Source of the DNA: Natronorubrum sediminis
Lineage (GTDB): Archaea > Halobacteriota > Halobacteria > Halobacteriales > Natrialbaceae
DNA length: 64,000 nucleotides
Direction of reading: 5' to 3'
Assembly: GCF_900108095.1 (NCBI RefSeq)
Contig: NZ_FNWL01000001.1
Location: forward strand, 372,001-436,000
Below, piece after piece: positions 8,160-14,773 of the stretch (its first letter is position 1; each line of letters starts with the position of its first letter). The notes under the pieces were generated by a model, which was given only the letters and a program-made list of their open reading frames with translations, ran no database searches and was not told where the DNA came from. Position numbers and translations under genes: made by a program.

Positions 8160-8935
8160 CACAGTCGGTATACGAACAAAGCGAACTCTGTCCCGTTTGT
8201 GAATCAGATGATATCGACGATTCTGTAGAGGTGTGTGACGCGATCTGTGAATCCTGCGGGTTCGTCATTAGTGAGAACACGGATTCCACTTCATTAGAAT
8301 GGGATGTAGCTGAAGGATTCTTCTCATCCTCGGAGGATAAAGACTGGATGTCGGAATGTCGAATCAGAAACGCAACCGACCAACAACTTGCGGAGGCTTT
8401 TGAGACGCTGGAGGAGTTTGCTAACCAACTCGGGCTTTCAGACGATTTGCGGGGAAAGACAGCGGAGATCTACTGTGATGCATTTCGAGCCGAAATCACT
8501 GACGGAAGGGTAACCGCTTGTATTATTGCGGCGTGCCTTCGATTGGCATCCCGACGTGGAGACCTTCCGATCCCGATGAGCCGGCTTACTGAGTTTTCGA
8601 GTGTTGACGAAAAGAAATTCCATCGCAGCCACCTCGCCCTGTGTGACGAGTTGGATATAGAACCTCGTACGCCAGCACCATCGGAGTACGTATCGTTCCT
8701 TCAATTGGAACTAGGACTGACAGATGCCGATTATGAAGAAGTAGAACAGCTCGTGGACGAAGTTGAGAGAGAGCAGATGTTTGTGGGGAAGGATCCAGCT
8801 GGGATTGCAGCTGGAGGTGTCTACCTTCTACAAGAGGATTTTACGCAGTTGGATGTTGCCAAGGCAGTTGGGCTGTCAACTGAGACTGTACGACAGCGTG
8901 TCAAAGACCTCCAGAAGGTTTTCGACGATGTTTGA
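8156..8935 (+). CDS. Shortened TFIIB-family transcription initiation factor (TFB paralogue)
   Basis: A 259-residue protein, against about 310-330 for a standard TFB. Zinc-ribbon cysteines C12, C15, C31 and C34 are present, then EWDVAEGF in the B-reader position. The linker is abbreviated before cyclin repeat 1 (LAEAFETLEEFANQLGL to ACIIAACLRLASRRG) and cyclin repeat 2 (FLQLELGLT to DVAKAVGLSTETVRQRVKDL, with the BRE-reading HTH). TFB joins TBP at promoters and loads RNA polymerase. It overlaps the Cas4-like gene by 4 bases and the recombinase gene by 8, so it is made together with DNA-processing proteins. The shortened linker suggests altered start-site selection (inference). Confidence 0.9.
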   Translation: MTQSVYEQSELCPVCESDDIDDSVEVCDAICESCGFVISENTDSTSLEWDVAEGFFSSSEDKDWMSECRIRNATDQQLAEAFETLEEFANQLGLSDDLRGKTAEIYCDAFRAEITDGRVTACIIAACLRLASRRGDLPIPMSRLTEFSSVDEKKFHRSHLALCDELDIEPRTPAPSEYVSFLQLELGLTDADYEEVEQLVDEVEREQMFVGKDPAGIAAGGVYLLQEDFTQLDVAKAVGLSTETVRQRVKDLQKVFDDV

Positions 8936-9878
8936 TCAGGAATCTGTGCGTGAACGAGTTGCAGAAAACGGGGAGACTCAGCAACTCCGAGCATCAGTAT
9001 ACGCGAGAACGTCGTCTAAAAGTCAGGAGTATGGGTACTCATTAGACGCGCAAGTACGTCGGAGTATAGACCGATGTGAATCGCTCGGATGGAAGGTTTG
9101 GTTCGTTTTCCGTGACGAGGCTGAGAGTGGTAAGGACACGGATCGTCCGATGTTCCGGAAAATGCTGAGTGCCGCGGAGAAGCAGGTATTTGATGTGGTC
9201 GTGATCTGGAAGCTGGATCGATTTTCACGGAGTCTGATGCACGCAGTACAGCTGGAATCTGAACTGAGACAACACAACGTGAGTCTGTACAGCGTAACGG
9301 AACAGATCGATACGACGAGCGCGACGGGACGGTTCAACTTCAGGAATATTGCTAGTGCAGCTGAATTTGAACGGGACATGATAAAGCAACGGACCCAGAT
9401 GGGGCTCAACGAACTTGCGTCCGAACTGAAGTGGCCGAATAACTCGCCACCGTTAGGTTATGAGTTGGATTCTGAAAGAAAACTCATGCTCGTAGAGCAG
9501 GAGGCGGACATAGTTGCTGGGATATTCGAACGCTATATCGAGGAACGATCGATGCCGGAGGTTGCGAGGTGCTTGAACGAGCAGGATATCCAGACACGAG
9601 AAGGGGGAGAGTGGACACCACGGGCAGTGGGTGACATCTTACGGAACGAGATCTACGCAGGAGTCTACGAAGTCGCAGACATTTCTAAACATGTTCCTGA
9701 GTACCAAATAATTGATTCAGATACGTTTGAAGAGGTAAAATCGATTCGTCACCGATTCCAAGGAGGTGGTGCTTCGAAGTCATCAATGTCCAACCCACGG
9801 AAGGAGCGAGCGATCAACAGAATACGAGAAATGTATCAGGAGTACCGTTCGGCTAATTCCGTCGAGGATAGATTATGA
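8928..9878 (+). CDS. Large serine recombinase / resolvase-invertase family
   Basis: A 316-residue protein from ATG 8928, chosen because it overlaps the TFB stop by 8 bases and starts just before the domain. The resolvase catalytic domain shows SVYARTSSKSQEYGYSLDAQ (nucleophilic Ser near residue 29), WKLDRFSRS and RFNFRNIASAAEFERDMIKQR. A Recombinase DNA-binding domain follows (PPLGYELDSERKLMLVEQEA to AVGDILRNEIYAGVY). The C-terminus is short with no zinc beta-ribbon, so it is compact for a large serine integrase. Cotranscription with a Cas4-like nuclease and TFB is unusual. It probably moves or inverts an element segment. Confidence 0.92.
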   Translation: MFDQESVRERVAENGETQQLRASVYARTSSKSQEYGYSLDAQVRRSIDRCESLGWKVWFVFRDEAESGKDTDRPMFRKMLSAAEKQVFDVVVIWKLDRFSRSLMHAVQLESELRQHNVSLYSVTEQIDTTSATGRFNFRNIASAAEFERDMIKQRTQMGLNELASELKWPNNSPPLGYELDSERKLMLVEQEADIVAGIFERYIEERSMPEVARCLNEQDIQTREGGEWTPRAVGDILRNEIYAGVYEVADISKHVPEYQIIDSDTFEEVKSIRHRFQGGGASKSSMSNPRKERAINRIREMYQEYRSANSVEDRL

Positions 9879-10528
9879 TTGTAGCGAACTACGACATGCT
9901 TGGTCGTATTTTTACTGGCCCCGAACTGCAGTTACTGATTGAGGAGAATAGCCATGACCTGTTCGACTGGCCGCTTACATGTCCGATTTGTAATAGACAA
10001 CTCACCTACCAAAGTGCCTCACTTGAACGGCCTTTCACTTATTTTTCTCACTCTGATGGAAGCGCAGATTGTTTCGAAACTAAATCTACGTCTGATGAGC
10101 ACAGACTCGCTATCGAATACACAGTAAAAGCACTCTATAACCGAATCAGTGAGGTAACCGGAGAACCAGTAGTGATTGATGTGGAAAAGTGGATCGGCAC
10201 ACGGGAGAAGTTCGTTATTGCAGATGTGCGAGTCACATCTCCACTTAATATTGCTGCTGAAATATTCTACAAAACAGAGAGGCTTGCGCTCGGTCGTAGA
10301 CTCAGAACGGTGTTCGCCAATGATTTCAAATCATATCTGGTGTTCCATACAAATGGCAAACATAACCCTAATCGAATTGAACGCTATCTTCAACAGGTAG
10401 CTCCGATCAGGGTTGGTCGCTTCGATGCTAACACTCGGGAAGTAACACTTGGCGATCTGTTTTCTGCAGAACAAGTCACATTGAGCCGTTCCGATCGGGA
10501 TCGCTTACCTAATTACATCGCTCGATAG
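9875..10528 (+). CDS. CoiA-like protein with N-terminal zinc finger and putative nuclease domain
   Basis: A 217-residue protein whose ATGA start overlaps the recombinase stop. TCPICNRQL with FSHSDGSADC resembles the CoiA N-terminal zinc-binding segment. SDEHRLAIEYTVKALYNR followed by VIDVEKW, FVIADVRV and NIAAEIFYK follows the CoiA-like restriction-endonuclease fold, with D and E in strand positions although the E-x-K is degraded. CoiA-like proteins are linked with DNA uptake and recombination and are common in mobile elements. It ends the four-gene operon. The assignment rests on motif layout only. Confidence 0.6.
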   Translation: MIVANYDMLGRIFTGPELQLLIEENSHDLFDWPLTCPICNRQLTYQSASLERPFTYFSHSDGSADCFETKSTSDEHRLAIEYTVKALYNRISEVTGEPVVIDVEKWIGTREKFVIADVRVTSPLNIAAEIFYKTERLALGRRLRTVFANDFKSYLVFHTNGKHNPNRIERYLQQVAPIRVGRFDANTREVTLGDLFSAEQVTLSRSDRDRLPNYIAR

Positions 10529-10557
10529 CACTCCGACACGTCCCATTTCAGACGCGT

Positions 10558-12105
10558 TCAGAGGATTGAGTGTAACTTATCCAGATTCACCAGCATCTTC
10601 ATCATTTCACGCTCCGATTCGTTTGGCCATCGTCGATAGAAATCGCATTCAGCGTTGGAACATTCATACATGCGAGATGCGTGTTCTCCGTCAATCAAGT
10701 ACTGACCTCTGGAATTCAGCCTTTCACGACACTTGGGACATTGTAACTCTACAATAGGACTGGTGGCCTCAACTACGAACGGGCTGAATTCTTCGTTGTA
10801 GTCGGCTGGGGAAAATGTCACATTCTCATTAGAGCTGTGTTTCTTTCTTAGCTCTACTATGATTTCCTGAGCCTTTTTAAATTTATCTTCACTGACAAGA
10901 GCCAACCCAGGATCCACTATGCTTGGGTATGGCTCATAGTGTTCAAGTGACGTGACCGGGATTGTCGGTTCACCCTTATAGAGCGGCCGACGTAACATCG
11001 AACGAATTTGAGAATAGGTCAATCCAGAATCCTCATTTATATCTCCATCCTCATTTGTCTCTTCGCTAAGACGGCTGAGTTCCTCGCTGTACCTTTCGTT
11101 TATTATCGATTCTACATCTGCATAGCTTTCTTGCTCGATGAATTCGTCGAAGATGTCCCTGATTATAGGTTTCATCCACTCAATCGGCTGTATCCAGTCT
11201 TCTTCGTCAATACGCACGTATCCTACAGGGACATCACTACCATACCACGAACTCCATTGTTTGTCTTTTAGGAAATTATCTGCCTTGGATCTGTGTGATG
11301 ATCGAGCTCGGTTCATCGTTCCAAAATCAGCCATCGAAGCTAACATCGTCACCTGCATCTTGTCGGTTGGTTTGAGAACGTCGAATTCTTGTGTCCTGGT
11401 TAATAACTTGACGTCACACTTCGTTCGCAGGTGTTTGATGAACATAATCGTCTCCGCGACGCTTCGACCAATTCGGTCAATTGTGTCCACGAAAAGGTGA
11501 GTTACTTCGTCGTTGTGTGCTAATTCCGCAACACGCTGGATTCCTTCTCGCTCGAAATTTGTTCCAGTCTTCCCCTCATCCCTGATGGGTTCCTGCATAT
11601 AGGTTCTCATATTCGGATTTGCGTCAACTATGGAAGTGAGTTCATCTTCTTGGGATTCTAATGAACGACCATCCTCCTTCTGTTCATTCGAACTCACGCG
11701 TACGTAGATGAGTACACATTTTTCGGCCTCGTCGATCTCAGTCTCGTCACCTGAACTACCCCCTGCTGGCTCACTGCCGTTTTCAACTTCTCCACTGTCG
11801 TGATGAGAAGTCCCACTTTGAGAAACAGGCTGCGTACTGTCACCGTCGCTCTGGGTGTCGGGCGAATTCCGAGCGTAGTCCCAGAGTGATCCCTCAGATG
11901 AGGTCAGCAGCAATGAACTGCCGACAACGGGGACCACTACGAATCCGCCTTGACTTAAGTTTGAGGCCAAGGCTGAAATAAAAGATTGTATACGACGATC
12001 GAACGCATACCGTATACAATCTTTTATTTCAGTGTGGGGGCAATCGAGGTAGTCTGTGAGTGCCGAACGACGGGGAGCTGAATCGATCAGCCAGCCCGCC
12101 TTCAT
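10558..12105 (-). CDS. Large serine recombinase with zinc beta-ribbon and unusual N-terminal extension
   Basis: The open frame has 515 codons. The recombinase proper starts near residue 128: CVLIYVRVSSNEQKEDGRSL (catalytic Ser about 138), FVDTIDRIGRS, then a Recombinase domain with YSQIRSMLRRPLYKG and a zinc ribbon (CPKCRERL and CSNAEC). The first 125 residues are not part of the family: about 85 are a Ser/Gly/Glu-rich linker, and residues 25-45 are encoded by a 22-bp inverted repeat. The ATG overlaps the stop of the tyrosine recombinase gene (ATGA). Either the extension is genuine or translation starts later at a GTG or TTG. It is convergent with the CoiA-like gene, 29 bases away. Confidence 0.85.
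   Translation of the reverse strand: MKAGWLIDSAPRRSALTDYLDCPHTEIKDCIRYAFDRRIQSFISALASNLSQGGFVVVPVVGSSLLLTSSEGSLWDYARNSPDTQSDGDSTQPVSQSGTSHHDSGEVENGSEPAGGSSGDETEIDEAEKCVLIYVRVSSNEQKEDGRSLESQEDELTSIVDANPNMRTYMQEPIRDEGKTGTNFEREGIQRVAELAHNDEVTHLFVDTIDRIGRSVAETIMFIKHLRTKCDVKLLTRTQEFDVLKPTDKMQVTMLASMADFGTMNRARSSHRSKADNFLKDKQWSSWYGSDVPVGYVRIDEEDWIQPIEWMKPIIRDIFDEFIEQESYADVESIINERYSEELSRLSEETNEDGDINEDSGLTYSQIRSMLRRPLYKGEPTIPVTSLEHYEPYPSIVDPGLALVSEDKFKKAQEIIVELRKKHSSNENVTFSPADYNEEFSPFVVEATSPIVELQCPKCRERLNSRGQYLIDGEHASRMYECSNAECDFYRRWPNESEREMMKMLVNLDKLHSIL
11973..12032. repeat. Perfect 22-bp inverted repeat with 16-bp spacer
   Basis: The left arm (11973-11994, starting CTGAAATAAAAG) and right arm (12011-12032) are exact reverse complements around a 16-base spacer. 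The arms are AT-rich and contain tgtatac. The repeat lies inside the frame of the serine recombinase, just after the point where it overlaps the tyrosine recombinase. It could be a recombination site, a transcription stop for the integrase, or the footprint of a small inserted element. Confidence 0.85.
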
Positions 12106-13232
12106 AAGTACCCACCCCCGTTTTCGTTAGCGTGCTTGTCCAAGATCTGACGACGCACTTCGCGGCGCTCCTCTTCCGTTGTCTCATCATAGTATTTCCG
12201 GATGACCTCCTCCGTGACATCACAGCGATCGCTGAGGAGGTCGATGGGGACGCCGTTGCGCCGGGCGTCGGTGATGAAGCCATGTCTCAGCGTATGTGGC
12301 GAGCGGCTGGACGGGCACTTCGAGGCGTCGTCGCTCGACCGGTTTGCCTCGCAAGCCTCTGGATCGCGGTCGTGGGGGCAGTCAGTGCCGATCGAACAGG
12401 GTCGGCTCCAGCGGTAGATGCAGCGGCGGAACGTCGAGTTCGAGATTCGGCCGTGCGAGGTTGCTAGGAGCGGCTCACGGCCGTGGTCGTCTTCGACATC
12501 CGGACGCGTGTTTGTGAGATAGTCTCTGATGACGTCAGCCTGGGCCGGGGTTAGTGCGACGTGGCCTTCGCTTTGCTCACAGTTTTTCAGCCGGGTCTCC
12601 GTCTCTGGGCGGTGGCTGAATTCCAGGAAAGGTGCCTCGTCCGCAAGGTGGGTGTCGTCACAGTCGAGCGCGATTAGGCAGCCGGTGCGGCGGCCGGTGC
12701 CAGCGGTGAGGGCCCAAATGACGTGGTCGAGCGACGCGTATTCGAACGTGGCGAGGTAGTCGAGGACGCGCTCGACTCGCTCAGGATCCATATCGACGTC
12801 CCGGACTCCGTCACCGTCTCTGAGGTCGGGGATGGAGATCGAGTTACTAAGGTCAGGTGTAACCGCGTCAATGTCTTCGAGGTACTGAACCCAGTTCCGG
12901 AGTACGAAGAGGTCGTCTCGGATAGTCTTCGTCGCCAGCTCCTCAACCTCGTCAGTGGAGTCGTATCGCCGCCAGGCGATCATGTCGTCGAGGGTCCGAC
13001 CATCGAGCTCGCGGAGATCCTCAATGCCGTTCCGGTCGAGGTATTGTCCGTAACGGCTGAGTTTACGCTCGTACTCGGTGAGGGTGTTCTCGGTGAGTTC
13101 CGAGCGTCGCTTCTTCAGGTAACGCTGGATGCCGTGTTCGGGCGTACACGGTTTGAGATCAGGGCCGAGTTCGTTGGCGAGTCGCTCAAGCAGGTCTTCC
13201 TGGGAAAGCTGGTCGATCGAGGACTCACTCAT
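12102..13232 (-). CDS. Tyrosine recombinase / phage-type integrase
   Basis: A 376-residue protein from ATG 13232 (MSESSIDQ), selected because it forms an ATGA overlap with the small gene upstream; a further ATG at 13241 adds three residues. The N-terminal SAM-like core-binding domain (IQRYLKKRRSELTENTLTEY) precedes the catalytic domain with Arg in TAGTGRRTGCL, HTLRHG and the nucleophile in KYYDETTEEE. A cysteine-rich loop (CSIGTDCPHDRDPEAC) before HTLRHG is typical of haloarchaeal integrases. It performs site-specific integration and excision. It is linked by overlap to a large serine recombinase gene downstream, so two unrelated recombinase types share one operon. Confidence 0.94.
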   Translation of the reverse strand: MSESSIDQLSQEDLLERLANELGPDLKPCTPEHGIQRYLKKRRSELTENTLTEYERKLSRYGQYLDRNGIEDLRELDGRTLDDMIAWRRYDSTDEVEELATKTIRDDLFVLRNWVQYLEDIDAVTPDLSNSISIPDLRDGDGVRDVDMDPERVERVLDYLATFEYASLDHVIWALTAGTGRRTGCLIALDCDDTHLADEAPFLEFSHRPETETRLKNCEQSEGHVALTPAQADVIRDYLTNTRPDVEDDHGREPLLATSHGRISNSTFRRCIYRWSRPCSIGTDCPHDRDPEACEANRSSDDASKCPSSRSPHTLRHGFITDARRNGVPIDLLSDRCDVTEEVIRKYYDETTEEERREVRRQILDKHANENGGGYL

Positions 13233-13423
13233 CGATCCCACCTCGAATTTTTGGCGTGGTCTTGACCGAGGTCCGTACGATCCACTCCTACGTCGCTTTT
13301 CAACGAAATCGCGTCAAAGTCTACTTCTTCAATCAGGTTGGCACGCTGCAAGAACTGTTCCAGAGGTTCTTCTTGTTCGGCTTGAGTTCGATGCGGTCGA
13401 TCAGTGCTGATGCGGTGATTCAT
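13229..13423 (-). CDS. Small acidic protein upstream of integrase
   Basis: A 64-residue frame (MNHRISTDRPHRTQAEQEEPLEQFLQ...) ending WDR-stop in an ATGA overlap with the integrase start. The tight coupling and acidic haloarchaeal composition favour a real gene. A helical segment (EEPLEQFLQRANLIEEV) is the only visible structure. It may be an integrase cofactor or directionality factor (inference). No family recognised. Confidence 0.6.
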   Translation of the reverse strand: MNHRISTDRPHRTQAEQEEPLEQFLQRANLIEEVDFDAISLKSDVGVDRTDLGQDHAKNSRWDR

Positions 13424-13546
13424 CGCATAGAAGGCTTACTGTGGAACCTGCAGATCGCCACTTAGGAGGTTTCTAACGTACAAATCAGCCCATATCAGTG
13501 GTTGGCAACAGTCTTTATATGTGTCGTAAGTCAGTTCTAGGCTAAG

Positions 13547-14230
13547 ATGTCAGAAAATGAAACCAGGGGGATTCTGACGCCTGCTGATAAAGAATGGTTG
13601 CGAGGCGAGACGGAGTATGAGCACCGCCAATCCGAGGCCAAACGCCGCCAAGAAATCCGAGAACGCGTTTCTGCTGCGCTAGAAGATTTTGCTATGCTTG
13701 TCGATCATTGGTCTGCAACAGAACGTCAGAAGGCCCTCAAAGAGATCAACCGTGAGAAAATCGCTACTGATACGATCGAATTTCTGTATCTTGGACTCAA
13801 TGGATACGCTTCCGATGCAGAAGAGATGACCGGTGAGAATGCAACTGATCGCGCATTAGCGTTTAGACGGGCCTTGAGTAACGGCATTCGGAATGGAAAG
13901 GAACATTTCGATAATGCACCAGATCACGTTCTGATCGACTCGAATACAGAATTATTTGAAATACCCTCAGTAGGGGATCTACAGCGCGCTATCGATACCG
14001 GTCAATGGCGAGATGCAAATGATCACGTTCGAGGTGCTTTCGATGAGCCTGACGATGCTGTCATAGAGAAGGAACAGGCAGCAAAACAGTTCCATATGGA
14101 CCTTCATTTGGCTATCGAACGTGAGTTATATTCGCGTCGGCAGCGTGCCAGATCAGAGATCAAGCGGCACGATACAATGGTTGGCTCTGCAGGTCTGTTG
14201 AGCGATCACAAGACGGAGGCCGACAAATGA
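13547..14230 (+). CDS. Conserved haloarchaeal protein of unknown function
   Basis: A 227-residue, highly charged, mostly helical protein: ILTPADKEWLRGETEYEHRQSEAKRRQEIRERV is an N-terminal module seen in many haloarchaeal accessory proteins (from memory). No cysteines, catalytic motif or membrane segment. It starts 123 bases from the divergent small gene and overlaps the next gene by four bases (ATGA), so the two are coexpressed. Divergence from the integrase operon suggests an element-maintenance or regulatory role (inference). Confidence 0.7.
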   Translation: MSENETRGILTPADKEWLRGETEYEHRQSEAKRRQEIRERVSAALEDFAMLVDHWSATERQKALKEINREKIATDTIEFLYLGLNGYASDAEEMTGENATDRALAFRRALSNGIRNGKEHFDNAPDHVLIDSNTELFEIPSVGDLQRAIDTGQWRDANDHVRGAFDEPDDAVIEKEQAAKQFHMDLHLAIERELYSRRQRARSEIKRHDTMVGSAGLLSDHKTEADK

Positions 14231-14562
14231 CAACAAGTGCAACCGGTGAAGAGGGGTATCATCGGGTATTGGTGGTTATCTCGGAACATCCGCAGAAACC
14301 TCTACTTGGTAATATCGTAGCACTACAAAGTTCGAACGAAGAGGAAATTGATAGCAGCATACTCCATTCGGTGGTTGACGACGCTAAAGAGCGTTTTGAG
14401 ATTGAGGAGTACGCTACTGAGCTCTACCTGGGGATATTATATGTTAATGATGAGACTGCTGAAGCTGTAGGCGTGTGTTGGGAAGATTCTCCGAAGCCCT
14501 ACAACCATGATGACTTTGAGGAACCTGTTGACGACCTCCCTGACGATTTAGTACAAGTGTGA
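14227..14562 (+). CDS. Small hypothetical protein coupled to the preceding gene
   Basis: A 111-residue acidic protein. Segments HRVLVVISEHPQKPLLGNIVAL, YATELYLGILYVNDETAEAVGV and a final DDLPDDLVQV suggest an alpha/beta fold. Its ATGA overlap with the upstream gene is strong evidence of a real two-gene operon. I recognise no family. Might form a pair (for example toxin/antitoxin) with its neighbour, but no hallmark motif supports that. Confidence 0.6.
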   Translation: MTTSATGEEGYHRVLVVISEHPQKPLLGNIVALQSSNEEEIDSSILHSVVDDAKERFEIEEYATELYLGILYVNDETAEAVGVCWEDSPKPYNHDDFEEPVDDLPDDLVQV

Positions 14563-14668
14563 TTATAGATTGATAGGGAGATAACATACCCTTCAGGTCA
14601 AACTGATAGCGGTCTGCCACAGGTTTCAGTTCCTCGCAACTCAGAGATCTCTAGGTGCCCCATCCAGG

Positions 14669-14703
14669 AAGTTCCTATCATTAACTCTTTAGTTCCAACG
14701 ATC
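14669..14703. promoter_or_regulatory. Two GTTCC-motif half-sites upstream of the trlF-like gene
   Basis: AAGTTCCTATCAT (14669-14681) and TAGTTCCAACGATC (14690-14703) resemble the reverse complement of the 15-bp repeat at 6871 and 6933 (TAGTTCCTACGATGG) with three and two differences. Their starts are 21 bases apart, two helical turns, and they end about 70 bases before ATG 14774. This suggests one regulator controls both loci. The rest of the 211-base spacer shows nothing else clear. Confidence 0.45.
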
Positions 14704-14773
14704 AAGATATACTCAGTTACGCGATTTACCAGAGCCCGATAGTTTGATTGTATGCCAAAATAACTAGAGTCCT

